A stretch of 26,031 bases of DNA from a virus: the IMG/VR virus record IMGVR_UViG_3300032605_000122, positions 1 through 26,031 of that record. The stretch is one strand, 5' to 3'. Below the pieces are notes generated by a model that had not been told where the DNA came from, ran no database searches, and saw only the letters and a program-made list of their open reading frames with translations. The position numbers and the translations under genes were made by a program. This document shows, piece after piece, positions 1 to 6,524 of this stretch (positions within the stretch are counted from its first letter, which is position 1; each line of letters begins with the position of its first letter).

Positions 1-80
1 GCCTCTGGGAGAAGAGCCTGACCTGGGACGAGCAGCGGGCGGCCTGCGAAGAGTACAGGCCGCACACAGTGGGGAAGTAG
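1..80 (+). CDS. 3' end of an unidentified gene (partial)
   Basis: An open frame enters from the left edge and ends at the TAG at 78-80. Its last 25 residues begin LWEKSLTWDEQ and end YRPHTVGK. The next gene starts one base after the stop, as expected for a member of the same operon. The fragment is rich in charged and aromatic residues, as in real phage proteins, but it is too short to assign a family or function. Confidence 0.55.
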   Translation, partial: LWEKSLTWDEQRAACEEYRPHTVGK

Positions 81-81
81 C

Positions 82-474
82 ATGAAGGAATACTTGGATC
101 AGTGGACCCTCGGGCAATTGATCGACGCCCTGGAGGCCGTCGGCGACAAGGCGAACGCCTGCCGCTTTGACTTCTGCCACGCCGTTCCCGGAAAGCTCGA
201 CAGCTATCGGGGATACTACGAGGACCTGGCGCTGGGCTGGGAACCGCAGACAAATTATCCAGAGCCGACCGTGGCGCACGTTCTGGACACTCTGAAGAAG
301 CAGATCGGAACCACCGTTCACGGCTACAAGGGGGGTGACTACGTCGTCTCGCGCGATCAGACAGTCTATGTGGCCAACTACGGAGAGACTGGCTCCACCG
401 GCATCGTCGGAGTCGACAGCACCTATACGACCGTCATCCGAACGGTCTGCACAAACCCGGCACCCGACCGATGA
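82..474 (+). CDS. Small conserved phage protein of unknown function
   Basis: This 130-residue protein starts at ATG 82, with a GGGGAAG stretch just upstream as ribosome binding site. The N-terminal part (residues 8-20, TLGQLIDALEAV) and the stretch FDFCHAVPGKLDSYRGYYEDL (about 28-49) followed by LALGW recall a recurrent phage protein with an LxxALE...FDF...LDSYRGxYxxLALGW pattern and a C-terminal KGGDYVVSRDQTVYVANYGE region. Neither a catalytic motif nor a membrane segment is visible, so it is probably a soluble cytoplasmic protein. Its stop overlaps the next start as ATGA, indicating translational coupling. The family resemblance is from memory; the function is unknown. Confidence 0.8.
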   Translation: MKEYLDQWTLGQLIDALEAVGDKANACRFDFCHAVPGKLDSYRGYYEDLALGWEPQTNYPEPTVAHVLDTLKKQIGTTVHGYKGGDYVVSRDQTVYVANYGETGSTGIVGVDSTYTTVIRTVCTNPAPDR

Positions 475-959
475 TACCGGACGGCCGCGCCGTGATCATC
501 GGCATGAACAACGAGGACGGCGGGGAGGCGCTCGCGCTGCACCCCGCCACGCGCGCCGGGGCCCGATTGCTGAAGTTCTCCGGGATGACCCGCGACGAGA
601 TGATAGCGGGCTTCCAGCGAGTCAACCTCCTGTACGCCCAGTCCTGGGTCATGACGGAGGCCCGCCGCGCCGCCGACCGGCTGATGGAGCACCTGGGCGG
701 CCGCACCTGCGTGGTGCTGGGCCGAGACGCGTGGCGCGCGCTGGGGCTCCCCCACCAGGCCAGGTTCTGGGAGCGGCACACGCACCGCTTTGTGGCCGGC
801 TTCCCGCCGGCCGAGACCGAGGCGTGCTTCTACTCCATCCCGCACCCCTCGGGGCTGAACCACTACTACAACCGCAGAGACAACCAGAAGAAGGCCGCAG
901 AGGTGCTCTACGACGCCCTGCGCCGCAGCAAGGAGAAGTCAGTTGTCAGCCACGCCTAG
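471..959 (+). CDS. Uracil-DNA glycosylase superfamily-like protein
   Basis: This 162-residue protein starts at ATG 471, overlapping the previous stop as ATGA. It has the layout of the phage branch of the UDG fold superfamily: an N-terminal strand and loop VIIGMNNEDGG (residues 8-18), where motif A of UDGs sits; the segment GMTRDEMIAGFQRVNLL (38-54); a central strand CVVLGRDAWRALGLP (81-95); and a C-terminal PHPSGLNHYYN (about 126-136), equivalent to the HPS motif B that contacts DNA. Canonical members excise uracil or related lesions from DNA. The motif A acid or asparagine is not obvious, so activity is uncertain, and it might act as a decoy or a base-binding protein. Context with the helicase downstream suggests DNA metabolism. 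Confidence 0.6.
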   Translation: MIPDGRAVIIGMNNEDGGEALALHPATRAGARLLKFSGMTRDEMIAGFQRVNLLYAQSWVMTEARRAADRLMEHLGGRTCVVLGRDAWRALGLPHQARFWERHTHRFVAGFPPAETEACFYSIPHPSGLNHYYNRRDNQKKAAEVLYDALRRSKEKSVVSHA

Positions 960-1473
960 AGAGAACCTGAACCCGGACGAGATCCGGGACTACGCCCGCG
1001 AGCAGCTTAAGAAGAACCCGGACGACATCCTGGCCTGGCTGCAGTACATGCTGGACATGACCCACGCCGACCGGGAGGAGGGCTTCCGGGTCGGGGACCA
1101 CGTCGCGGCCAACCGGCACGACGCCCTGGTCCAGAAGTTCGCCGCAGCCGTCCAGGAGATGAGCCGCCTACGCCAGCACAACCAGGTGACCGTCCAGGCC
1201 CTAATGAACACGGTGGAAATCAGCCTGCGCAACGCCAAGGCCCCGCCCTGGAGAGCCACGCACCTCCACTACAAGGGCACGGCCTACCGAGTCCTCTCCA
1301 TGAAGGTCCTCAACGCCGAGGAGACCGAGGCCTTCCCAGCGGTGGTCTACGACAACGAGCAGGGCCAGGTTTACACGCTCTCTAAGGAGAAGTGGGAGAG
1401 CCGGCTGGAGAGTGGTCGGCTGCGCTACGAGCCCCTGATCCCGGAGCGAGACCTGACGACCCTGCCGCGCTAG
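943..1473 (+). CDS. DUF1653-like protein
   Basis: This 176-residue protein most likely starts at TTG 943. An AAGGAG at 930-935 is correctly spaced and there is no ATG before residue 36. The start overlaps the preceding gene by 17 bases. The N-terminal half (residues 10-95) is helical and charged. The C-terminal part, from HLHYKGTAYRVLSM (107-120) through YDNEQGQVYTLSKEKWESRL to RYEPL (161-165), matches the H-x-HYKG-x-x-Y-x-V pattern of DUF1653, a small beta-rich domain common in bacteria and phages. In phages this domain is often attached to other modules; its biochemical role is unknown. The domain call rests on motif recognition. Confidence 0.7.
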   Translation: MSATPRENLNPDEIRDYAREQLKKNPDDILAWLQYMLDMTHADREEGFRVGDHVAANRHDALVQKFAAAVQEMSRLRQHNQVTVQALMNTVEISLRNAKAPPWRATHLHYKGTAYRVLSMKVLNAEETEAFPAVVYDNEQGQVYTLSKEKWESRLESGRLRYEPLIPERDLTTLPR

Positions 1474-1504
1474 AATTTATTTTGACCCCGAAGTAACTTC
1501 CCGC

Positions 1505-1533
1505 TTGACTTCCCCGGGGAGGGGGCCCAAGAT
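1505..1533 (+). promoter_or_regulatory. Possible sigma70-type promoter in the 93-base intergenic gap
   Basis: The only sizeable gap in the plus-strand block (1474-1566) holds TTGACT at 1505-1510 and, 17 bases later, a weak -10-like CAAGAT at 1528-1533. The spacer contains the perfect palindrome TCCCCGGGGA (1511-1520). An AT-rich tract at 1473-1483 lies upstream. The -35 is good and the -10 is poor, so this is a candidate only. Confidence 0.3.
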
Positions 1534-1566
1534 GTCCCTCATAGCATCATAGCAGGAGACTTTCCG

Positions 1567-1758
1567 ATGTTCAATCAACTCCTCCACCTGATCGCCCTCG
1601 AGTACGCCTATCAGGGTCGCATGCGCGCCCATGGCGGCAACGGCGCGGGCGCGACCTACAAGACCAGCCGCAGAGAGTTTCTGAAGCTGAAGTGGGTTCA
1701 GAAAGCTCCTTGGCTCCAGCTGGGTGGTCCGGCCCCGTACGCTTTTCAGGAGCGCTGA
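1567..1758 (+). CDS. Small basic hypothetical protein
   Basis: This 63-residue protein starts at ATG 1567 behind a well-spaced AGGAGA (1554-1559). The N-terminal segment MFNQLLHLIALEYAY could form an amphipathic helix. The middle and C-terminus are basic (RREFLKLKWVQK), ending PAPYAFQER. No known family is recognised. The stop lies two bases before the helicase start, and the helicase ribosome binding site is inside this gene, so the two are co-translated. Possibly a helicase-associated or regulatory peptide, but that is inferred from position alone. Confidence 0.65.
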   Translation: MFNQLLHLIALEYAYQGRMRAHGGNGAGATYKTSRREFLKLKWVQKAPWLQLGGPAPYAFQER

Positions 1759-1760
1759 GA

Positions 1761-3389
1761 ATGGCCTCCCTCTCCGGCATCACCAGCGGTCCCGCCAGGC
1801 AGCCCCGCCGCCCGCTCCCCGAGTTCGACTTCGGCCGCCGGCCCTCCGAGCTCCAGGCAGGCTTCTTCGACTACGTGTTCAACGGGGAGGGCAACGCGGT
1901 CCTCAAGGCCGTCGCGGGCTCGGGCAAGAGCACCAGTCTGGTCTGGGCGCTGGCCTACATCCCAGAGAGCGCCTTCGTCACCATCCTCGCGTTCAGCGCC
2001 AAGATCGCGCCAGAGCTCAAGGAGAAGGTGGCCGAGCTCGGCCGGCGGATCGGCCGGCCCTTCAAGCGCGTCTCCGTCAAGACCTTCCACTCCCTCGGCT
2101 TCGGCGCGGTGCTGCGCAAGATCGGCAAGGGCTACGGCGAGTGCGAGCCCGACGACCGCAAACTGCGCAAGCTCTTCTTCGCCAAGTTCGGCCCCGAGGC
2201 GGACGCCCTCTACGGCTCGTTCGTGGCCGACCTGGTGTCTCTCGGCAAGGGCCAGGGCATCGGCACCCACCTCTGCGAGGACACGCCCGCGGCCTGGGAG
2301 GCACTGGTGGACCACCACGCGCTGTTCCTGGACAGCGAGGAGGCCGACGAGTGGACGGCCATCAAGTTCGCCCACCGCCTCCTGATGCTCTCCAACGAGG
2401 CCGCCCTGCGCGGAGAGCTGGACTTCGACGACATGATCTATCTACCGGTCCTCTGGCGGCTGAGCATCTGGAAGAACGACTGGGTGTTCGTGGACGAGGC
2501 CCAGGACACCAACCCCTGCCGGCGCGAGCTTGCCCGCATGACCCTGCAGCCCTGGGGCCGCCTGGTGGCGGTGGGCGACGATGCCCAGGCCATCTTCGGC
2601 TTCACGGGGGCCTCGCACGACGCCCTGGACCAAATCAGGGAGGACTTCGGGGCCCGGGAGCTCCCGCTGACCGTGAGCTACCGCTGCCCGAAGATAGCCG
2701 AGACCCTGGTCCGGGCCATCCCGATGATCGACAATGGGTTCACGGTCTGGGAGGGGGCCCCGGCCGGCGTCGTGGAGCACCTCTCGGAGAAGGAGGCCCT
2801 CGCCAAGCTGGGGCCTAGGGACGCGGTCCTCTGCCGCAACACCGCCCCCCTGGTCAACCTCGCGTTCAGGCTCATCTCGGCCGGGCGCGGGTGCGTGATC
2901 CTGGGCCGCGACATCGGCAAGAGCCTCCGGGAACTCGTGGAGAAGCAGAGCGTCGCCACCATCAAGGGTCTGGAGGGCAAGCTGGAGGCCTACCGCGCCC
3001 GGGAGGTCAAGCACCTTACCAAGAAGGGCAAGGAGGGCCGGCTAGTCAGCTGGGAGAAGAAGATCGCTGCCGTCCACGACCGCGTAGACAGCCTGATGAG
3101 CATCTGCCGCGGCCTGCCCGAGGGCGAGCGGACTGTCCAGGGCCTGCTGCTCCGCCTAGACACTATGTTCCGGGACGACGGCCGGGGCGTGCTGACTCTC
3201 TGCACGATGCACAAGGCCAAGGGCCTGGAGTGGCCGCGCGTGGCCATCCTGCAGCCGGAGCTCATCCCCAGTCCGTTCGCCCGGCGCGAGCACCAGCTGC
3301 GCCAGGAGTACAACCTGCGCTACGTGGGGGAGACCCGCTTCCAGCAGGAGCTCTACTTCATCAAGGCCGAGGAGCAGGGCAATGGCTGA
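1761..3389 (+). CDS. UvrD/Rep-type superfamily 1 DNA helicase
   Basis: This 542-residue SF1A helicase would unwind DNA with ATP in the cytoplasm, in phage replication, recombination or repair. Motifs appear in order: motif I AVAGSGKST (residues 50-58), Ia LAFSAKIAPEL (76-86), TFHSLGFG (108-115), motif II VFVDEAQDT (242-250), motif III VGDDAQAIFGFTGAS (271-285), motif IV SYRCP (306-310), motif V TMHKAKGLEW (482-491) and motif VI YNLRYVGETR (517-526). Motif VI continues FQQ instead of the usual AKK/AQ. It is shorter than UvrD or Rep (about 670-720) and has no nuclease domain. ATG 1761 is chosen because CAGGAG (1748-1753) precedes it; the frame is open further upstream to a GTG at 1692, inside the preceding gene. 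Confidence 0.93.
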   Translation: MASLSGITSGPARQPRRPLPEFDFGRRPSELQAGFFDYVFNGEGNAVLKAVAGSGKSTSLVWALAYIPESAFVTILAFSAKIAPELKEKVAELGRRIGRPFKRVSVKTFHSLGFGAVLRKIGKGYGECEPDDRKLRKLFFAKFGPEADALYGSFVADLVSLGKGQGIGTHLCEDTPAAWEALVDHHALFLDSEEADEWTAIKFAHRLLMLSNEAALRGELDFDDMIYLPVLWRLSIWKNDWVFVDEAQDTNPCRRELARMTLQPWGRLVAVGDDAQAIFGFTGASHDALDQIREDFGARELPLTVSYRCPKIAETLVRAIPMIDNGFTVWEGAPAGVVEHLSEKEALAKLGPRDAVLCRNTAPLVNLAFRLISAGRGCVILGRDIGKSLRELVEKQSVATIKGLEGKLEAYRAREVKHLTKKGKEGRLVSWEKKIAAVHDRVDSLMSICRGLPEGERTVQGLLLRLDTMFRDDGRGVLTLCTMHKAKGLEWPRVAILQPELIPSPFARREHQLRQEYNLRYVGETRFQQELYFIKAEEQGNG

Positions 3390-3591
3390 CGCAGAGAACG
3401 AGATTGTCGAATTCGGCTGGGAGCCCGGCGCAAGCGGGCGTTTCTACATCCTGACCGGCCCTCGTCGCCGCAAGCACATCGTGCCCGATGAAATGCGCCT
3501 TAGCCTGAGCGCGCATCGCATCGACCTGGGCGCGGACTATCCTTTCATCGACGATGCCGAAGGCGTCGCCATCAAGCCCAAGGTGAACTGA
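3382..3591 (+). CDS. Small hypothetical protein
   Basis: This 69-residue protein starts at ATG 3382, overlapping the end of the helicase gene by 8 bases, with GAGGAG at 3368-3373 as ribosome binding site. It is acidic at the N-terminus (MADAENEIVEF) with a basic patch GPRRRKHIV in the middle. A short beta-strand region FYILTG precedes the patch and an acidic stretch YPFIDDAEG follows it. No family is recognised. Codon usage is slightly more AT-rich than the helicase gene, in common with the next gene, which suggests the pair was acquired separately. Confidence 0.65.
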   Translation: MADAENEIVEFGWEPGASGRFYILTGPRRRKHIVPDEMRLSLSAHRIDLGADYPFIDDAEGVAIKPKVN

Positions 3592-3592
3592 C

Positions 3593-3943
3593 ATGACCGA
3601 CACAGAGGGCGGGAAGATGCTGACGGATGAGCGCATCGCAGAAACAATTGAGATTGCTCGCCGTACAGCGGCCAACCCGAAAGCATCCGGCTTAGAAGAA
3701 AATCTCGCGCTTGCGGTAATTTTTCTCGCAAACTGCCGCGCCCAGCCAGCACCAGAGGAGGTGCGTGCGCAAATAAAAGAGGAGTGCGCGAAGGTTTGCG
3801 ATGCGTATGCCGAATGGGCACATGAAGAATTGAAGACATGCCCAGATTTCGTTCGTCAGTCCCGCATCAACTTCGCCTCCGCCGGAATCGCATTGGGGGC
3901 CCGCATCCGCGCCCTAGGAGCAAAGCCGGAGATGAAGTTATGA
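3593..3943 (+). CDS. Small phage accessory protein, IKEECAKVCD type
   Basis: This 116-residue, mostly helical protein starts at ATG 3593, one base after the previous stop. It contains LTDERIAETIEIARR (residues 10-24) and later QIKEECAKVCDAYAEWAHEE (60-79), with a C-terminal IALGARIRALG. This layout recurs in small phage accessory proteins that carry AIRxECAxxxD followed by an IRAL tail. The function is not known. It is visibly less GC-rich than its neighbours: 33 and 34 of 60 bases are G or C in 3661-3720 and 3721-3780, against 47 of 60 in 2521-2580 of the helicase. This suggests recent gain. Confidence 0.7.
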   Translation: MTDTEGGKMLTDERIAETIEIARRTAANPKASGLEENLALAVIFLANCRAQPAPEEVRAQIKEECAKVCDAYAEWAHEELKTCPDFVRQSRINFASAGIALGARIRALGAKPEMKL

Positions 3944-4464
3944 GCCACGACCGAGGGTGCCCCTGCGGCCGGGAGCCGTACGAGTACGAGGACTGCACGA
4001 ACGAAGTCTGCTGGAAGAGGCCCGGCGGCCCCCGTATCCACCAGGCACCGTCCCCGATCATGGACCCAGAGACGCCCGTGCAACCGGGCAGTGTGGGAGC
4101 GCCTGAATCAAGCGCCCCAGGGGGCGGCCTAGGCTGCGACCGAGCGCATCGGCAAAAAGGCGCGCAGGTGCCGAGGGCCACAGCCGCCCCCATTCCATCT
4201 CGGCCGATGCCGGACTACGCCACCGTCCCGGCCCGGCACATGATCCCGGGCATCTCGCTCTACCTGGAGAAGGGCGTCCCGCCGGGGAGCTTCCTCATGG
4301 CGCTTCTACAGAACGACCTGGCCGGCGCGGTGCGGACCGCAGACCACGTCAACCTAGTCTTGATGCGCGAGTGGGTCCTCTGGCTCCACAACAATCTGCC
4401 GGCCGAGTGCCACGGCTCTCCGGAGAGGGTGGAGGCCTGGTGCGACAAGCTGGAGGACACCTGA
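3940..4464 (+). CDS. Phage protein with N-terminal Cys cluster and C-terminal PPGSFL domain
   Basis: This 174-residue protein starts at ATG 3940, overlapping the preceding stop as ATGA. The N-terminus has four cysteines (C7, C9, C19, C24) in a CPCG...C....C arrangement that could bind zinc. A Pro/Gly/Ala-rich linker follows (about 28-90). The C-terminal part (about 95-170) has RHMIPGISLYLEKGVPPGSF, then LMALLQNDLAGAVRTAD and a final CHGSPERVEAWC. This C-terminal part recalls small stand-alone phage proteins of about 75-100 residues with the same PPGSFL...NDL...AxxxAD...PxxCxGSPExVxxW pattern. The N-terminal half therefore looks like a fusion. The function is unknown; nucleic-acid binding by the Cys cluster is a guess. 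Confidence 0.72.
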   Translation: MSHDRGCPCGREPYEYEDCTNEVCWKRPGGPRIHQAPSPIMDPETPVQPGSVGAPESSAPGGGLGCDRAHRQKGAQVPRATAAPIPSRPMPDYATVPARHMIPGISLYLEKGVPPGSFLMALLQNDLAGAVRTADHVNLVLMREWVLWLHNNLPAECHGSPERVEAWCDKLEDT

Positions 4465-4466
4465 GT

Positions 4467-4658
4467 ATGAACGCGCTCTCCTACACGCGGCCGCTCTGGT
4501 CGTTCACCAGCCCGGTGGCGGTCAGCCTGCCGGCCCACAACCTGTCCCTGATCAGGGAACGCCTCCTGCGTGACGAGCTGGGGCGCAGACTGGTCCTCCT
4601 GGACCCCGCGGAGGCCGAGCGCCGACTCAAGGCTCGGGGCAGGGAGGACGGACAGTGA
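4467..4658 (+). CDS. Small hypothetical protein
   Basis: This 63-residue protein starts at ATG 4467, two bases after the preceding stop and downstream of TGGAGGA (4451-4457). The N-terminal half is neutral and aromatic (SYTRPLWSFTSPVAVSLP). The C-terminal half is charged and helical (SLIRERLLRDELGRRLVLLD, then PAEAERRLKARG). No family is recognised. The stop overlaps the next gene's GTG start as GTGA. A small regulatory or adaptor role is possible but unsupported. Confidence 0.65.
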   Translation: MNALSYTRPLWSFTSPVAVSLPAHNLSLIRERLLRDELGRRLVLLDPAEAERRLKARGREDGQ

Positions 4659-4915
4659 AGAACGAGGCGATGACCATCACCATCGAGGACCCCGCGCACC
4701 AGAGGCTCCGCCCTGGCGCGACGATCCGCGTCGGCAACAACGACGAGCTCAAGAGGGAGGGCCTGGGCACCATGCCGGGCCTCTGGGAAGTCACCTACGT
4801 CTACTCGGCCGAGCAGGGTAGGCAGAGGTACGACGTCGTGCCGGCGGCCATCAATCGGCACCAGCTGAGGGCGAGGCTGAAGAAGATCGCCAAGGGCAAC
4901 TTCAAGAGAGGATAG
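4655..4915 (+). CDS. Small hypothetical protein
   Basis: This 86-residue protein probably starts at GTG 4655, overlapping the previous stop as GTGA, with AGGGAGGA (4641-4648) upstream. An in-frame ATG at 4670 is an alternative. It is beta-rich at first (MTITIEDP, PGATIRVGNNDELKREG, GLWEVTYVYSAEQG) and ends in a basic helix (RHQLRARLKKIAKGNFKRG). A small beta fold with a basic tail would suit nucleic-acid contact, but no family is recognised and the idea is only inference. Confidence 0.65.
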   Translation: MKNEAMTITIEDPAHQRLRPGATIRVGNNDELKREGLGTMPGLWEVTYVYSAEQGRQRYDVVPAAINRHQLRARLKKIAKGNFKRG

Positions 4916-4919
4916 CAAC

Positions 4920-5174
4920 ATGGGACTCCTAGGAAGAGTAGTGATCGCGGCCGCGCTGTTCGGGCTGGGCTGGATGGCCGCCCGGGGAGACGTCAGCTGC
5001 AGGGTCTCCCCGGAGGCCCTCTCGCGGCTCAGGGACGCCGGGGCGGGCGTCCTGGACCAGGCGACGAGCTATGCTCACGGGCAGGACTGGGGACGCCGGG
5101 ACGGCTCCCCCACGCCCCTGGGCCGGGACCTCGGCGGCTCGGCGGACCCCGCGAGCGGGAGGGCGCGTTGGTAG
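4920..5174 (+). CDS. Small membrane-anchored or exported protein
   Basis: This 84-residue protein starts at ATG 4920 behind AGAGAGGA (4907-4914). Residues 5-21 (GRVVIAAALFGLGWMAA) form a single hydrophobic segment, either a signal anchor or a signal sequence, followed by RGDVSC. The rest is polar, helical at 30-50 and then rich in Gly, Asp, Arg and Ser. It probably sits in the inner membrane with the C-terminus in the periplasm. It overlaps the following TTG-start gene by 7 bases. The family is unknown; small early phage membrane proteins of this kind often alter the host envelope. Confidence 0.6.
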   Translation: MGLLGRVVIAAALFGLGWMAARGDVSCRVSPEALSRLRDAGAGVLDQATSYAHGQDWGRRDGSPTPLGRDLGGSADPASGRARW

Positions 5175-5368
5175 CCGTCATAGCCATGGCGATGTGCACG
5201 CACTTCGCCGGCTACTGGGACTGCCGCGCGATGCCGCAGCCCTTCCCCACCGAGCAGATGTGTCTGGAGATGCTGGATGCGTATCGTTCTAGGACGAGTA
5301 ACCCCAACATCTCCTACGTCTGCATGAAGCGCGAGAAGTGGGATGGCTGGGTCAGGGTGCCGGAGTAG
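5168..5368 (+). CDS. Small cysteine-containing protein
   Basis: This 66-residue protein is read from TTG 5168 with GGGAGG just upstream; an in-frame ATG at 5186 (residue 7) is an alternative start. The N-terminus VAVIAMAMC is hydrophobic, and four cysteines (near residues 10, 19, 32 and 52) lie in a short aromatic-rich domain that includes GYWDCRAMPQPFP and NISYVCMKREKW. The pattern suggests a small disulfide-bonded exported domain, though a zinc site is not excluded. It follows a membrane protein gene and precedes another. No named family is recognised. Confidence 0.6.
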   Translation: MVAVIAMAMCTHFAGYWDCRAMPQPFPTEQMCLEMLDAYRSRTSNPNISYVCMKREKWDGWVRVPE

Positions 5369-5377
5369 GAGGACGAC

Positions 5378-5770
5378 ATGACGCCGACGAGAGAAGAGCA
5401 CGCCGAGGCAGAGATGCTGAGGCCGGCGCGAGCAGGCGAGCCCGGGGTCACCCTGAGTCCTCCCGTCGCCATCCCCTCTTGGGCCCGGAGCGGAGATCTC
5501 ATCTACACGGATGGTCCCAAGGCCGGCGTTCTGATCGACCACCACGCGCGGCCCGTTGACTGGCATGGCCGCCGGGCCCGACCCTGCTGGTTCGGGAGCT
5601 ACGCCACCATGGCCTGCGCCATCATGAGCGGGCAGATCAGCTGCCCGTCAGAGGTCTCGGTCAGGCCGATCCCGGGCCGGTTGGAGCCCAGGGCGGAGGT
5701 GGGCTGGCTGGGCTACGCCGTTTTCCTCGCCCTGCTCGCCGCAGCCGCCACCTGGCCTATCTGGAAATAG
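5378..5770 (+). CDS. Protein with a C-terminal membrane anchor
   Basis: This 130-residue protein starts at ATG 5378, preceded by a strong AGGAGG (5367-5372). Residues 1-105 are soluble and beta-rich (SGDLIYTDGPKAGVLIDHHA, then PCWFGSYATMACAIMSG). Residues 110-127 (WLGYAVFLALLAAAATWP) form a tail-anchor-like membrane segment that ends three residues from the C-terminus. No family is recognised. It is the last gene of the plus-strand block and is followed directly by the terminator hairpin. A tail-anchored protein facing the cytoplasm is the simplest topology. Confidence 0.65.
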   Translation: MTPTREEHAEAEMLRPARAGEPGVTLSPPVAIPSWARSGDLIYTDGPKAGVLIDHHARPVDWHGRRARPCWFGSYATMACAIMSGQISCPSEVSVRPIPGRLEPRAEVGWLGYAVFLALLAAAATWPIWK

Positions 5771-5771
5771 A

Positions 5772-5801
5772 AAAGGCCCCCGGAGCTATCCGGGGGCCTT
5801 T
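5772..5801. terminator. Strong bidirectional terminator between convergent blocks
   Basis: A perfect 12-base-pair stem, AAAGGCCCCCGG (5772-5783) with CCGGGGGCCTTT (5790-5801), closes a 6-base loop AGCTAT. The stem carries an A-run on one flank and TTTCTT on the other, so it can act as an intrinsic terminator on both strands. It lies exactly between the last plus-strand stop (5768-5770) and the last minus-strand stop (5827-5829). Confidence 0.9.
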
Positions 5802-5826
5802 CTTCTACCTGTCTTAGAGAGAACGG

Positions 5827-6327
5827 CTACTTGGCGGCGTACGCCCTCAGGCGGGCGTAGACGCGCGGCCCGGTCATGGAGGGCACCGCCGGCCGCGGCG
5901 CGGCGACGCCGAGCACGCCCAGGATGGCCGCGATCATCGGGACGATGGCCTGCAGGTCGGCCAGGACCGTCTGCAGAAGCGGCGGGAGGCCGCCGACGCC
6001 GCCCACCGCCGAGGCAATGGCGGTCACCGCCGAGGCGATCTGCTGGTAGATCGACCCGGTGGTACTCGAGGTCGCCGAGGCCAGCGCGTTCGCGGCGGCC
6101 TGGAGGGAGGCCGCAGCGGTCTGAACGGCCGTCACGACGGCCGGCCCTACGCCGAGGGCCGTCAGGTCCGGGACCAGGGCGAGGGCCGCCGCGGCCGCCG
6201 CCTGGGCATACTGTATCGCGGCCTGAGGAACCAGGCTCCCGATGGAATTGGTCCCGCAGGCCGAGAGGCCCAGTGCGGCGGAGCCCATCAGGGCCCCAAC
6301 GAATAAGCGACGATTCACCTGGATCAA
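5827..6327 (-). CDS. Alanine-rich lipoprotein
   Basis: This 166-residue protein starts at TTG 6327, overlapping the upstream stop as TTGA, with GGGAG seven bases upstream; GTG at residue 4 is an alternative. The N-terminus has NRR, a hydrophobic core and a lipobox LSAC (residues 21-24), so the mature protein should be lipidated at C24. The rest is strongly Ala/Val/Leu-rich, with hydrophobic helices such as AQAAAAAALALVPDLTALG and LQAIVPMIAAILGVLGVAA. The C-terminus is basic (RVYARLRAYAAK). It is the promoter-distal gene of the late block. Phage lipoproteins act in lysis (spanins) or superinfection exclusion; which applies here is unknown. Confidence 0.7.
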   Translation of the reverse strand: MIQVNRRLFVGALMGSAALGLSACGTNSIGSLVPQAAIQYAQAAAAAALALVPDLTALGVGPAVVTAVQTAAASLQAAANALASATSSTTGSIYQQIASAVTAIASAVGGVGGLPPLLQTVLADLQAIVPMIAAILGVLGVAAPRPAVPSMTGPRVYARLRAYAAK

Positions 6328-6512
6328 GACTGCTCTCCCTCGCTGACCGACACCACCGCGGTGCCGATGACGTCCACGAGGGCGTCCCCGTGGGCCTCTA
6401 GGTACGACTTGATCGCACCCCTCTCGAACACGCTGGCCGCCGCGATCTGCGGGGTGGCCCAGTCGTTGAGGGCCTGCCGGGCGGCGGCCCTCTGTGCGTC
6501 TGTCAGTGCCAT
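6324..6512 (-). CDS. Small hypothetical protein
   Basis: This 62-residue, largely helical and acidic protein starts at ATG 6512 behind a weak purine-rich site (GAGAAGAAG). It begins MALTDAQRAAARQALNDWA and ends VVSVSEGEQS. There is no membrane segment, signal or known motif. It lies 12 bases downstream of the cysteine peptidase gene and is coupled to the lipoprotein gene by a TTGA overlap, so it belongs to the same operon. Function unknown. Confidence 0.6.
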   Translation of the reverse strand: MALTDAQRAAARQALNDWATPQIAAASVFERGAIKSYLEAHGDALVDVIGTAVVSVSEGEQS

Positions 6513-6524
6513 TCTTCTTCTCTT

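Noticed and set aside
335-970. Alternative plus-strand frame of 211 codons over the UDG-like gene
   Set aside because: Arg/Pro/Gly-rich shadow frame; the overlapping frame at 471-959 has protein-like motifs and a coupled start.
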